From Chloroflexota bacterium (GTDB lineage Bacteria; Chloroflexota; Dehalococcoidia; Dehalococcoidales; UBA2162), in assembly GCA_016193545.1 (NCBI GenBank), contig JACPSA010000141.1, forward strand, positions 1 to 24,661: DNA of 24,661 bases, in the 5' to 3' direction. Positions 12,789 through 21,490 of this stretch are shown piece by piece. The translations under genes and the position numbers were made by a program. Under the pieces are notes generated by a model. The model made no database searches. It worked only from the letters and a program-made list of their open reading frames with translations, and was not told where the DNA came from. The number at the start of each line of letters is the position of its first letter. Positions within the stretch are counted from its first letter, which is position 1.

Positions 12789-14024
12789 TTGATGCAGAAC
12801 AGCAACCAGAAATTGTTTTATGGCTATATCGTAGTCATCGCTTCTTTCTTTATCATCTTCTTAATGCACGGCTCGTCCAGCACCTATGGCGTCTTTTTTA
12901 AGCCGTTGCAAAACGAGTTTGGCTGGAGTCGGACTGTAATCTCCGGTGCCCACTCGCTGGCATTTTTCTTGGAAGGACTGTTTTCCATCGGCGTGGGCAG
13001 CCTTAGTGATAGGTTCGGCCCCCGCATCGTGATAGCTATCTCCGGTCTTATCTTGGGCTTAGGCTTTTATCTGTTGTCCCAGACTCATGCTGTCTGGCAA
13101 TTATACTTTTTCTACCCGGTGATAGTGGGTATGGGCACCACCGCCGGGAACGTTGTGCTCCTGTCAACGACCGCCCGGTGGTTCACCAGAAGACGGGGAC
13201 TGATGATTGCCATCGTCAAGGTCGGCACCGGCACCGGCATGACGGCAATGCCCCTGGTAGCCAGCTGGCTTATCTCAAGCTATGGCTGGCGCAACTCCTA
13301 CATTTTCATTGCCCTTACCGCCATGGCAGGGATAGTGGCCGGCGCCCAACTGCTGAGGCGGGACCCCAGTCAAAAGGGTCTGCAGCCCTACGGTACCGAA
13401 AAGTCAACAACTGATGGTTCATATCCGGCAGATATAGGCTTTTTCCTTCAGGAAGCAATTCGCACCAGACAATTCTGGATGCTCTGCACTGCCTATCTGC
13501 TGCTTTTAATTGTTACCGTCAGTATGACCCTTCACATTGTTCCGCGTGCCCTGGACCTCGGGCTGACGGCAACACGTGCTGCCGGCGTCTTGTCCACCAT
13601 TGGCGGCGTCAGTATTCTAGGTCGGCTGGTAATGGGCACTGTCAGCGATAGAACCAGCTGCCGACGGGCATTGGTTATCTGCTTTATGATATTAGTAGCC
13701 GCTTTAGCCTGGCTGCAGTTCGCCGATGAGCTATGGGAACTATACCTGTTCGCCGCGGTCTATGGTTTTGCTCATGGCGGCTTTTTTGCCATAATCGCCC
13801 CGCTGATAGCCGAGTTATTCGGCACCAGGTCTCATGGCGCAATCTACGGTGCCTCTCTCTTTATCAGCCACATCGGCGGCGCCATCGGACCTACCGCCAC
13901 CGCCCGCATCTTTGATGTTACCCAGAGCTATCAACTCGCTTTTCTAATCCTGCTTATCATCAGCGTAAGCGCGTTTCTGCTCTCTACCCGGCTCAGGCCG
14001 CTCAAAGCCAAAGGAGCAAGCTAA
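12789..14024 (+). CDS. MFS transporter (oxalate/formate antiporter or MCT-like), copy 1
   Basis: A 411-residue major-facilitator protein with about twelve membrane segments. Family marks are YGYIVVIASFF at the start, YGVFFKPLQNEFGWSRT, the motif-A segment GSLSDRFGPR, and a second-half equivalent GTVSDRTSCRR. This is the pattern of the monocarboxylate/oxalate-formate antiporter group, so a small organic acid is the likely cargo; the substrate is not determinable. The start is TTG 12789, 10 bases from GAGG, or ATG 12792, 13 bases from it. The next gene starts directly after its stop codon and is a paralogue. Confidence 0.85.
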   Translation: MMQNSNQKLFYGYIVVIASFFIIFLMHGSSSTYGVFFKPLQNEFGWSRTVISGAHSLAFFLEGLFSIGVGSLSDRFGPRIVIAISGLILGLGFYLLSQTHAVWQLYFFYPVIVGMGTTAGNVVLLSTTARWFTRRRGLMIAIVKVGTGTGMTAMPLVASWLISSYGWRNSYIFIALTAMAGIVAGAQLLRRDPSQKGLQPYGTEKSTTDGSYPADIGFFLQEAIRTRQFWMLCTAYLLLLIVTVSMTLHIVPRALDLGLTATRAAGVLSTIGGVSILGRLVMGTVSDRTSCRRALVICFMILVAALAWLQFADELWELYLFAAVYGFAHGGFFAIIAPLIAELFGTRSHGAIYGASLFISHIGGAIGPTATARIFDVTQSYQLAFLILLIISVSAFLLSTRLRPLKAKGAS

Positions 14025-15338
14025 GTGACCAAGACCAGAGAACGGAAACCCCGCTACTTTTATGGCTGGAATATTGTGGCGGCTTCCTTCATGGCACAGC
14101 TAGCCTACGCCGAACAGCACTCATCCGTGCTTGGACTCTTTTTCCGGCCACTGCAAACCGAATTCGGCTGGAGCCGCACTGCCCTGGCTGCCATCCAGAC
14201 CATCGCACGAGCAGCCGAAGCTCTGACCGCTCCCCTTGTGGGACCATTGGCTGACCGGTACGGACCCCGCGCGCTGATGCCCATCGGAGCTATTATCGTC
14301 GGCGTGGCGATGCTGGCGATAACTCAAATCAACGCCCTCTGGCAATTTTACCTCTTTCGCAGCGTAATCGTAGCCATTGGCTTCACCTTTATGGGCAGCC
14401 TGGTCACTGATGTTGCCGTCAACAACTGGTTTGTCCGTAAACGGGGGCGGGCTCTCGCCATCTCTCGCATCGGAGGTAACCTAAGCAACATAATCATGAC
14501 ACCGGTCACTGTGTTTGTTATCGCCGTCTCTGGTTGGCGGACAATGTTTATCATCTTCGCTATCATGACCTGGCTGGTTGTCATCATCCCCTCGACCATC
14601 CTGATGCGCCGCCGTCCGGAAGACATGGGTTTACACCCGGACGGCATCACCCCGAGCACTACCGAAACCGAAAGCCGTAGGAAGCAAGAGAACCCCACCG
14701 GTAATATGCCTTCAGGATTGGAACCAATCTGGAATCGCCGGGAAGTGCTGACGACCGGGAGCTTCTGGCTACTGGCCGCTGCCTACGCAATCGAGAGTAT
14801 GGCCTTTCAAGGTATCAACATCAGTCTGGCCCCGTACATCCAGGACCTGGGTTACAATGATACCATGGTAGCAACCATCATCACCTTCCGAGCTATCATC
14901 ATGACAACAGCCGTGCCGTTCATGGGATTCATCGCCGAGTATGCCAATAAAACTCTGGTCCGGACTTTCCCCTTCGTGATTCAAAGTATCGGGGCTATCT
15001 TTTTCCTCCTGGCCGAGGAACCGGTTTTTCTCTGGCTGGCAGTGGTGTTTTACGGACTGGGCATCGTCGCCGTCACCGTCACTCAAGAGGTTGTCTGGGC
15101 TAACTATTTCGGTCGTTTGAGCCTGGGGTTAGCCCGCTCGTTAGCCTATTTAATATCTTCTGGGTTTGCCGCTATCGGCCCGCTGGCTATGAACGCTATC
15201 TTCGATATCCTTGGCTCATATCAACCAGCCTTCATCATAATCATTGGCTTATTCGCTGTGGCTGCCTTCCTCATGGGAATAGTCAAACCCCCTAAGGCCA
15301 GCCGCTATGCCACCAGCGCTGAGATAACATCTCGCTAG
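14025..15338 (+). CDS. MFS transporter (oxalate/formate antiporter or MCT-like), copy 2
   Basis: A 437-residue paralogue of the preceding carrier. It has the same framework: FYGWNIVAASFMAQL, LGLFFRPLQTEFGWSRTAL, GPLADRYGPRALMPIGA and a long central loop (about 200-230) before the second half. GTG start with AAGGAG 8 bases upstream, inside the end of the previous gene, and no base between the TAA and the GTG, so translation is probably coupled. Two related carriers in series could act as importer and exporter or carry related acids, which is a guess. The frame is intact over its whole length. Confidence 0.85.
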   Translation: MTKTRERKPRYFYGWNIVAASFMAQLAYAEQHSSVLGLFFRPLQTEFGWSRTALAAIQTIARAAEALTAPLVGPLADRYGPRALMPIGAIIVGVAMLAITQINALWQFYLFRSVIVAIGFTFMGSLVTDVAVNNWFVRKRGRALAISRIGGNLSNIIMTPVTVFVIAVSGWRTMFIIFAIMTWLVVIIPSTILMRRRPEDMGLHPDGITPSTTETESRRKQENPTGNMPSGLEPIWNRREVLTTGSFWLLAAAYAIESMAFQGINISLAPYIQDLGYNDTMVATIITFRAIIMTTAVPFMGFIAEYANKTLVRTFPFVIQSIGAIFFLLAEEPVFLWLAVVFYGLGIVAVTVTQEVVWANYFGRLSLGLARSLAYLISSGFAAIGPLAMNAIFDILGSYQPAFIIIIGLFAVAAFLMGIVKPPKASRYATSAEITSR

Positions 15339-15394
15339 ATAGCGCAGCTACAGTAGCAAAAGTAGTCCCCGATGAAAAATTAGGTGTGGCAAAG

Positions 15395-15400
15395 TATAAT
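15395..15400 (+). promoter_or_regulatory. Likely -10 box of the pfkA unit
   Basis: TATAAT at 15395-15400 lies 60 bases before the pfkA start in a 121-base gap. No convincing -35 hexamer is found 16-18 bases upstream, so the promoter is either activator-dependent or a chance match. Confidence 0.4.
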
Positions 15401-15459
15401 AGTATGGACGTAAGGCAACTTCCAGGTGTGGGCTAGCTCTTTGCAAAACGGAGGCACGT

Positions 15460-16509
15460 ATGGAGACGAAAAAAAGGATTGGCATTTTGACCGGCGGAGG
15501 AGATTGTCCGGGACTTAACGCTGCCATCAGGGCCGTTACCAAGTCAGCCATCCAGCGGGGTTACGATGTAATCGGCATTCAAAACGGCTGGAAGGGCCTG
15601 CTCGACAATGAAACGATGACCCTGGACAGAATCAACACCTCCGGAATAATCGATAGGGGAGGCACAATCCTGGGCATTTCCAGAGTCAGTCCATTTGCCA
15701 TTGAAAATGGCCCACAGCAAGTCTTTGACAGATTCAACAGGCTGAATCTGAAAGCACTGGTGGTGCTGGGAGGAGAGGGTACCCTCAGCGTCAGCAGCAA
15801 ACTATACAAAATGGGGCTGCCGGTAATTGGAATACCGAAGACAATTGACAACGACGTAGCGGGGACAGACTTTACCATAGGATTTCAGACTGCTGTCCAG
15901 ATTGCCACCGATGCCCTGGACAGGCTTCGCTCAACGGCGGAAAGCCACCACCGGGTGATGCTCCTGGAAGTAATGGGGCGGTACGCCGGCTGGATTGCCA
16001 CCTACGCCGGCATGGCTAATGGAGCCGATGCCATCCTGATTCCGGAGATACCACTGAATGAAGCCAGGATAGAGGAATTCTGCCAGATGCTAACAAACAG
16101 AAAAGAGAGAGGAGTTAATTTCAGTATTGTCGTTGTAGCCGAAGGAACGGTGCTGGAAGGGAAAATAGTAGCGCTACCCGAGCCGGATAATTCAAGAGCT
16201 GAAGATTCAACCCGGTTAGGCGGCATCGCCAACGTTCTGGAGAAGATTATTCAGCAGAGAACAAATCTGGAGACCAGGGTATCCTCTCTGGGTTATGTTC
16301 AGCGGGGAGGGACGCCGGTAGCCTACGACCGTAGCCTGGCTACCGCTTTCGGAGTTAAAGCAACTGACCTGGTCGAGCGCAAAATCTACGGCGTAATGAC
16401 CTCTCTCAAAGGGAACAGGATTACTACTGTTCCGCTAGAAGCGGTACAGGACAAAACAAAAAAGGTGAATATGAGTATTTACCGGGTAGCCGAATACTTC
16501 TTTGGCTAG
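15460..16509 (+). CDS. pfkA: 6-phosphofructokinase
   Basis: A 349-residue PFK of the PfkA superfamily, phosphorylating fructose 6-phosphate in glycolysis. Visible: GILTGGGDCPGLN (phosphate donor loop, 8-20), GGEGT (104-108), PKTIDNDVAGTD with catalytic D130, the substrate region MGRYAGWIA, and GYVQRGGTP near 280. The position that separates ATP from pyrophosphate enzymes is glycine (G107, like Gly104 of E. coli), favouring ATP, while K127 replaces Gly124 of E. coli and is shared with pyrophosphate enzymes. The mixed state is typical of a third PFK clade. GGAGG stands 5 bases before the ATG. Confidence 0.9.
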   Translation: METKKRIGILTGGGDCPGLNAAIRAVTKSAIQRGYDVIGIQNGWKGLLDNETMTLDRINTSGIIDRGGTILGISRVSPFAIENGPQQVFDRFNRLNLKALVVLGGEGTLSVSSKLYKMGLPVIGIPKTIDNDVAGTDFTIGFQTAVQIATDALDRLRSTAESHHRVMLLEVMGRYAGWIATYAGMANGADAILIPEIPLNEARIEEFCQMLTNRKERGVNFSIVVVAEGTVLEGKIVALPEPDNSRAEDSTRLGGIANVLEKIIQQRTNLETRVSSLGYVQRGGTPVAYDRSLATAFGVKATDLVERKIYGVMTSLKGNRITTVPLEAVQDKTKKVNMSIYRVAEYFFG

Positions 16510-16594
16510 TCTCTGATACGTGTGAACCCTATTTTCTGGCAGTTCAGACGATTAGATGGTATCATAGTAAAAAAGCTAACCTGGAGACGCTATA

Positions 16595-18001
16595 TTGCCG
16601 ATTAAGCTAAGTTTCCTCGGTGCAGCCTCTAATGTTACCGGTTCTCGATATCTGCTAGAAGCTAATAATACCCGGCTAATGATTGACTGCGGACTCTACC
16701 AGGAAAGAGAGTTCAAGTACCGCAACTGGGAACCTTTTACTATACCACCGTCTTCTCTGGATGCCGTCTTGCTGACCCACGCTCATGTTGACCACTGCGG
16801 ACTGGTACCCAAGCTGGTCCGCGACGGCTTCCGGGGTAAAGTTTATTGCCAGACCGCCACCTGTGAGATTGCCCAGATAATATTGCTGGATTCCGCGCAC
16901 CTCCAGGAAGAAGACGCCGCTTTCAAAAAGAGGCGTCACGAACGGGAGAAAAGAAAGGGGCCTTTCCCGGAGATCCCTCTCTACACCGCCGATGATGCTC
17001 AGGCTGCTTTTCCCCTGTTTGTACCTGTAAATTATGAGCAGGTCATCCCGTTAGGTGATGGCATTAACGCTACTTTCCATGACGCCGGTCACGTACTCGG
17101 CTCTTCCATGATAAAGATTACGGTGAGCCAGCCGGGTGGACACAGGTCAATCATTTTTTCAGGTGATGTCGGCAGAAGGGAAAGACCGATATTGCGCAAC
17201 CCAACCCAATTCAGCCAGACAGATTATGTTGTCATTGAATCGACCTACGGGGACAGAATACATCAGGAACCTATCGATATCGGTGACGACCTGGCTGAAA
17301 TTGTCAACGCAACCTGGAAAGCAGGGGGTAATATCATCTTACCCAGCTTTGCCCTGCAGCGCAGCCAGGAAATTCTGTACCACATGAACAAGTTGCTCCT
17401 AGAAGACCGCATACCGCACTTGATGGTCTTTCTCGACAGCCCGATGGCGATAAGCATCACCGAGGTATTTAAACGCCACAGTGAATTGCTCGACAAAGAG
17501 ATGTTCCGCCTGATGCATGAGCATAAATCACCCTTTGACTTCCCCGGCCTTAAGATGGTGCAGACGGTAGATGAATCAAAAGCGCTCAATCATATATCAG
17601 GCACTATCATGATAATAGCTGGCTCAGGAATGTGCACCGGGGGCAGAGTCAAGCACCACCTCGTCACTAACATCACCCGACCCGAAAGCACGATACTTTT
17701 CCTGGGATACCAGGCAATCGGTACACTGGGCCGGCAGATTATAGATGGGGCTAAACAGGTGAGGATACTGGGGCAACACTACCCGGTACGGGCAAGGATT
17801 GCTCAGATACACGGTATCTCTGCCCACGCTGGCAGAGATGAGCTTTACCAGTGGATTACCAGCCTCCAGAGCGCCCCCAGACAGGTATTTGTCGTCCACG
17901 GGGAAGCAAAGTCGGCAGAGCAGTTCGGTCAATTCCTCAGAGAGGAAACCGGCTGGAAGGTATCGATACCGGAGTATGGAACGGAGACATTTCTGGAATA
18001 A
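16595..18001 (+). CDS. Beta-CASP metallo-beta-lactamase RNase (CPSF-like)
   Basis: A 468-residue zinc hydrolase of the metallo-beta-lactamase fold with a beta-CASP insertion, probably an RNA endo/exonuclease. Metal ligands: THAHVDHCG (H62, H64, D66, H67), H166 in DAGHVLGS and D191 in FSGDVGR. The beta-CASP part runs from about 215 (ESTYGDR) to 390 (GMCTGGRVKHH), and the C-terminal motifs GISAHAGRDEL and VVHGEAKSAE follow. No KH domain precedes the catalytic core, unlike archaeal CPSF1/2. The start is TTG, 8 bases after GGAG; the protein begins PIKLSFLGAASNVTGS, the normal beginning of the family. Confidence 0.88.
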   Translation: MPIKLSFLGAASNVTGSRYLLEANNTRLMIDCGLYQEREFKYRNWEPFTIPPSSLDAVLLTHAHVDHCGLVPKLVRDGFRGKVYCQTATCEIAQIILLDSAHLQEEDAAFKKRRHEREKRKGPFPEIPLYTADDAQAAFPLFVPVNYEQVIPLGDGINATFHDAGHVLGSSMIKITVSQPGGHRSIIFSGDVGRRERPILRNPTQFSQTDYVVIESTYGDRIHQEPIDIGDDLAEIVNATWKAGGNIILPSFALQRSQEILYHMNKLLLEDRIPHLMVFLDSPMAISITEVFKRHSELLDKEMFRLMHEHKSPFDFPGLKMVQTVDESKALNHISGTIMIIAGSGMCTGGRVKHHLVTNITRPESTILFLGYQAIGTLGRQIIDGAKQVRILGQHYPVRARIAQIHGISAHAGRDELYQWITSLQSAPRQVFVVHGEAKSAEQFGQFLREETGWKVSIPEYGTETFLE

Positions 18002-18046
18002 CGCGGAAAAATCATTATCTCTAATTAAGCCAGAGGGAGGGATACT

Positions 18047-18736
18047 ATGCCACACGGATATGAAATAAATGACCTGGCCAAAGAAGAATCCTGGCGCCTA
18101 TTCCGCATAATAGGCGAACTGGTCGAAGGTTTCGACACACTATCCGCTGTTGAGCCAGCAGTAACCATCTATGGCTCGGCTCGGCTGGCCGTCGACGACC
18201 CGCTGTACGCCCAGACCGAAGAAATAGCCTATCGTCTTGGCATGGCCGGCTTTTCGATAATAACCGGCGGCGGGCCGGGCGTGATGGAGGCAGCCAATAA
18301 AGGTGCCCTCAGAGCTGGCGTTAACTCGCTCGGTCTCAATATCGAGCTACCCGAGGAACAAATCTGCAACACCTACACGACAAAGTCGATAATGTTCCAC
18401 CATTTTTTTGTCCGCAAAGTGATGCTGGTGAAGTATGCCATTGCTTTTATCATGATACCGGGCGGGCTGGGCACTCTTGACGAACTAACCGAGGTATTAA
18501 CCCTGATACAAACCCACAAGATAAAACCCTTCCCGGTAGTATTGTTCAATAGCGAATACTGGCAAGGATTTCTCAGTTGGCTACGCAGCTCCGCCCTGGC
18601 CAGAAAATTCATTTCGGAGGAAGACTTCAATCTCCTGCGGGTTTGTGACCGTCCCGAGGAGGTGGTAGAGATGGTACAGAGCTGGTACCAGAAACAAGAG
18701 GTTATCGGCAAAAAAGCCCTTTTTAAACAAAGTTAA
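18047..18736 (+). CDS. LOG-family protein (TIGR00730-type)
   Basis: A 229-residue member of the lysine-decarboxylase-like/LOG family with a Rossmann-like fold. Hallmarks are TIYGSAR near 44, ITGGGPGVMEAANKGA (about 78-93) and PGGLGTLDELTEV (about 137-149), the PGGxGTxxE nucleotide site. Characterised relatives release the base from nucleoside monophosphates (cytokinin ribotides, AMP) and are not decarboxylases. GGGAGGG stands before the ATG. It is 45 bases after the RNase gene on the same strand, so an operon is likely, possibly with a nucleotide-salvage flavour. Confidence 0.87.
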   Translation: MPHGYEINDLAKEESWRLFRIIGELVEGFDTLSAVEPAVTIYGSARLAVDDPLYAQTEEIAYRLGMAGFSIITGGGPGVMEAANKGALRAGVNSLGLNIELPEEQICNTYTTKSIMFHHFFVRKVMLVKYAIAFIMIPGGLGTLDELTEVLTLIQTHKIKPFPVVLFNSEYWQGFLSWLRSSALARKFISEEDFNLLRVCDRPEEVVEMVQSWYQKQEVIGKKALFKQS

Positions 18737-18799
18737 CATTCATTGCAGAGAATCTGGTCAGGGAATAAGATAAAGTAAAATAACGGAAAGGAGGTCCCG

Positions 18800-19483
18800 A
18801 TGGTTAGTTTGGATAAGTTGGTACACCCCAAGTATTCGGCCATACTGGTGATAGATGTCCAGAACGATTTCTGCCACCCTGAGGGAGGGCAAGCCAAAAG
18901 AGGCATAGATATCTCTGCCATGAACGCTGTGGTACCTAACATCGTCAAACTGATTGAAGAGGGACGAAAGGCCGGGGTAATGGTGATATTTATACGCAAC
19001 GGCCACAGTAAGTGGACCCGTTCCGAAGCCTGGAAAAATAAGAGCCGAGGAGGAAATCTGCCTCCTTTATGCGAGGAAGGCACCTGGGGAGCTGATTTTT
19101 ACAAGTTGAAACCATTACCCGGCGAACGTATCGTCGTCAAACAAAGGTACGATGCTTTCATCGGCACCAATCTTGACATTATTTTGCGCAATGCTGGAAT
19201 CAAGACGCTAATAATGAGCGGCGTAACCACCAACACCTGTGTAGAATCAACAGCGCGGCACGGCTTTATGATAGATTACAATATAGTCTTCCTCAAAGAC
19301 TGCACCGCCACACATCATATTGAACAACACGAAGCCACCCTGCGCAATATAGATGGGAATTTTGGTTTTGTTCGCCCCTCGGCTGAACTGTTCAGAACCT
19401 GGCCCGCTTTACTATCCAAAAAGAGGAAAAACACCTCTTCGGCGAGAAAGCCCCTCTTAAACAAAGGCGACAGGCTGCGCTAG
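18800..19483 (+). CDS. Isochorismatase-family cysteine hydrolase
   Basis: A 227-residue hydrolase. The Asp-Lys-Cys catalytic triad is visible: D19 (VIDVQNDF), K114 (ERIVVKQRYDAF) and C147 (TNTCVESTARHG), with the cis-peptide segment GVTTNTC. The family covers nicotinamidases, ureidoacrylate-type amidohydrolases and N-carbamoyl hydrolases, and the sequence does not select one. AAAGGAGGT, a near-perfect ribosome site, precedes the ATG. The last 27 bases overlap the convergent methyltransferase gene; the final 30 residues are basic and not conserved-looking, so the C-terminus may have been extended past an older stop. Confidence 0.87.
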   Translation: MVSLDKLVHPKYSAILVIDVQNDFCHPEGGQAKRGIDISAMNAVVPNIVKLIEEGRKAGVMVIFIRNGHSKWTRSEAWKNKSRGGNLPPLCEEGTWGADFYKLKPLPGERIVVKQRYDAFIGTNLDIILRNAGIKTLIMSGVTTNTCVESTARHGFMIDYNIVFLKDCTATHHIEQHEATLRNIDGNFGFVRPSAELFRTWPALLSKKRKNTSSARKPLLNKGDRLR

Positions 19484-20044
19484 CCGGGCGATGACCAGGT
19501 AATGGTAAGAGCCAGAATCTTCGATTGTTTCGATACTGAAGCCGGCGACTTCGATAAGGCGTACCGCGTCCCCTTCGGCAAATCTCTTCGACAACGGGGG
19601 ACCAAGCTTCATCGGTTCCTTTTTCCAGTCCAGGTCTACCAAGTGTCCGGCAGGCTTGAGCATTTTCCGGGCATTGACTAAAACTCTCGCCGGGTCGTTG
19701 AAATCATGAAGCGCGATACCGAAGAAAACAAGGTCGGCACATGCCTGGCAGAGTGCCACCTCTTCAGCTTTACCGGCAGTCAGCGCTAAATTCCGCAGGC
19801 CTTCTTTGTCCGCCAGCTCCCGCATCTCTCTCAGGGAAGGCTCATCGACATCGATACCATAGACTTTCCCGCCGGCGCCGACCATCCTGGCCGCCGGTAG
19901 CGTAAAGAAACCACCTCCACAACCAACATCTATGAATGTGGAGCCGGGCTTTACCCCGATATCGGCTAAGATAGCTTCCGGGTTCTGCCACCTTCTCCTC
20001 TCCCTGTCATCAGCCTGATGCCGGGGACCTGCGTATTGACTCAC
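19457..20044 (-). CDS. Class I SAM-dependent methyltransferase
   Basis: A 195-residue methyltransferase of the Rossmann type. Motif I is FIDVGCGGGFFTLPAA (about 38-53), motif II is KVYGIDVDEPSL, and the acidic loop precedes ARKMLKPAGHLVDLDWKKEP, as in small UbiE/ArsM-like enzymes. The first 20 residues (YAGPRHQADDRERRRWQNPE) match the helix seen before motif I in this group. The substrate is unknown. GTG start with only a weak ribosome site. It overlaps the convergent isochorismatase gene by 27 bases. Confidence 0.83.
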   Translation of the reverse strand: MSQYAGPRHQADDRERRRWQNPEAILADIGVKPGSTFIDVGCGGGFFTLPAARMVGAGGKVYGIDVDEPSLREMRELADKEGLRNLALTAGKAEEVALCQACADLVFFGIALHDFNDPARVLVNARKMLKPAGHLVDLDWKKEPMKLGPPLSKRFAEGDAVRLIEVAGFSIETIEDSGSYHYLVIARLAQPVAFV

Positions 20045-20091
20045 ACCAATCTCGTTGCACTGATTCCAGTAATATCCACAGTTATCTCGAA

Positions 20092-20655
20092 TTAAAAGCT
20101 CTGGAGCACCTGCTCTAAGATTGACTGGGTATCACCACCTTCTATCGTCGCCCAGATAACCCGTTCCCTCGCCTGCTGGGAGTTATAGAAAAAATGGGCA
20201 CCACCGGGGCCGTCAACTCTGAACGCTTCCTGGCCAGCCATAGACAGACGCTGCAGATTAGCAAAGCTGGAGCCTCCTTTTTGGATACCTTGAACCATCC
20301 TGCCGGTCAGTTCAGCGGCCGCATCGCCGTTCTCGGCAATGCCGACCCAGACAGTGACCTGCCCGGTACCATGATAAGGCGAGCTATGAGCATACTCGGC
20401 AATATAAGCATCCACCAGACCGACATCCGTCCCGTGGAGTTTACTTACTTCCCTGAGGGCCGCCGAGCCTTTAACAGTGCTGACCAGGTCCATCGTCCCC
20501 AGCCGTTGCGGTGCCACTGTTTGCTGACGCGGCGCTAGAACATTTTGCCCGAAACTGAACCACATTGCCGCCAGCACGGCAATAACAGCGATAGCCTGCA
20601 ATAGAGTCCCGCTATTCCGTTTCTTCTTCTTTGGTACGACTACAGAATTATCGAT
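20092..20655 (-). CDS. Hypothetical membrane-anchored extracytoplasmic protein
   Basis: No family recognised. A basic stretch (PKKKR) and one hydrophobic segment (QAIAVIAVLAAMWFSF) indicate a single N-terminal membrane anchor with the remaining 140 residues outside. That domain contains GTGQVTVWVGIAENGDAAAE, a long amphipathic part, and ARERVIWATIEGGDTQSILE near the end, which resembles small substrate- or metal-binding folds only loosely. The usual start choice would be TTG at 20601, which lacks a ribosome site and removes the basic part. GGGAGG stands 8 bases before an in-frame ATC at 20655, giving 187 residues with proper anchor topology; the frame closes upstream at a TAG and contains no ATG, GTG or TTG in between. 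I give the longer form, with doubt about the exact start. Confidence 0.6.
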   Translation of the reverse strand: MDNSVVVPKKKKRNSGTLLQAIAVIAVLAAMWFSFGQNVLAPRQQTVAPQRLGTMDLVSTVKGSAALREVSKLHGTDVGLVDAYIAEYAHSSPYHGTGQVTVWVGIAENGDAAAELTGRMVQGIQKGGSSFANLQRLSMAGQEAFRVDGPGGAHFFYNSQQARERVIWATIEGGDTQSILEQVLQSF

Positions 20656-20812
20656 TTTACCTACCTCCCTTCGGCTTTCCGCTACCTGCTAAACCAGACC
20701 ATCCGGCTTGCTGACCGTTTAAAACTGGACAGATGTAAGGCAGTCAGCACTAATGTCTTGTCAGGTTAATTACTGAACCAATTACTGCTTACTGACGACC
20801 TCATACCCTTTA

Positions 20813-20908
20813 TCTCCTTCTCCTCTCTAGGAGAAGGAGAAGAGATTGTAGAGAGGGGGCATAGCCCCCTCTCTCTTACTTAACTCCCCTTTCCCAGCGG
20901 GAAGGGGG
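20813..20908. repeat. Cluster of three consecutive hairpins in a 350-base gap
   Basis: Three inverted repeats follow each other: 20813-20840 (11-bp perfect stem, TCTCCTTCTCC with a 6-base loop), 20850-20874 (11-bp perfect stem, AGAGAGGGGGC with an ATA loop), and 20886-20908 (10-bp stem CCCCTTTCCC with an AGC loop and one G-T pair). The gap 20656-21007 contains no gene. The stems are purine/pyrimidine strand-biased and lack a U-run, so they look like a mobile intergenic repeat or a transcript-stabilising structure, not a plain terminator. Confidence 0.65.
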
Positions 20909-21007
20909 TTAGGGGGATGGGCATTGGACAGAATCCCATCAGTAAATCAAGACATATCCTCCCGTTTTTCATAAAGTAGAGTAGTCACCTATTTACCTGA
21001 CGTGACA

Positions 21008-21421
21008 CTAATGAGTGACTCCCCAGATAAACTCTATCAGTAAGTAAAGCACCAGCAGCCAAATCAAGATGATGATAGTCGCCGACACCCACTTCAATCT
21101 GGTAGTAACTGGCTCGGAACGGGCCTTTTGTCGATATTCTTCTAAAACTCCCCTGGGAATCATTTTTAGCGCCAGATAGATTCCAGCAGGAATAATCACA
21201 AAATCGTCAACATACCCCAGGACAGGAATGAAATCAGGAATCAAATCTACGGGGCTTAAAAAATAGGCGACAATCATGGCAACAAAGACCTTGGCATACC
21301 AGGGAACTCTCGGGTCTCTAAAGGCTAAGTAAAGAGCGTATACTTCAGTATGAAGTTGCCTTGCCTTCTCTTTCCACGATTTCAAATTGGGCATTGAAAT
21401 CACTTTAACGTCGGTTCGCAA
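21008..21421 (-). CDS. DUF1232 (YkvA-like) membrane protein
   Basis: A 137-residue protein with the DUF1232 core YAKVFVAMIVAYFLSPVDLI followed by PDFIPVLGYVDDFVI at about 42-75, and a C-terminal hydrophobic helix (ISATIIILIWLLVLYLLIEF-like, about 112-132). The function of the family is unknown; it is a small inner-membrane protein. TTG start at 21421 with GAGGG 6 bases upstream; the ATG at 21394 lacks a ribosome site. It stands alone between two intergenic repeats, and upstream lies the divergent arsR promoter. Confidence 0.83.
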   Translation of the reverse strand: MRTDVKVISMPNLKSWKEKARQLHTEVYALYLAFRDPRVPWYAKVFVAMIVAYFLSPVDLIPDFIPVLGYVDDFVIIPAGIYLALKMIPRGVLEEYRQKARSEPVTTRLKWVSATIIILIWLLVLYLLIEFIWGVTH

Positions 21422-21490
21422 TATCTACCCTCAAAATCCTATCAAGTATATGCCCCGTCTAAAATATTTGTCAATCGGCTTTGGTTGTAA

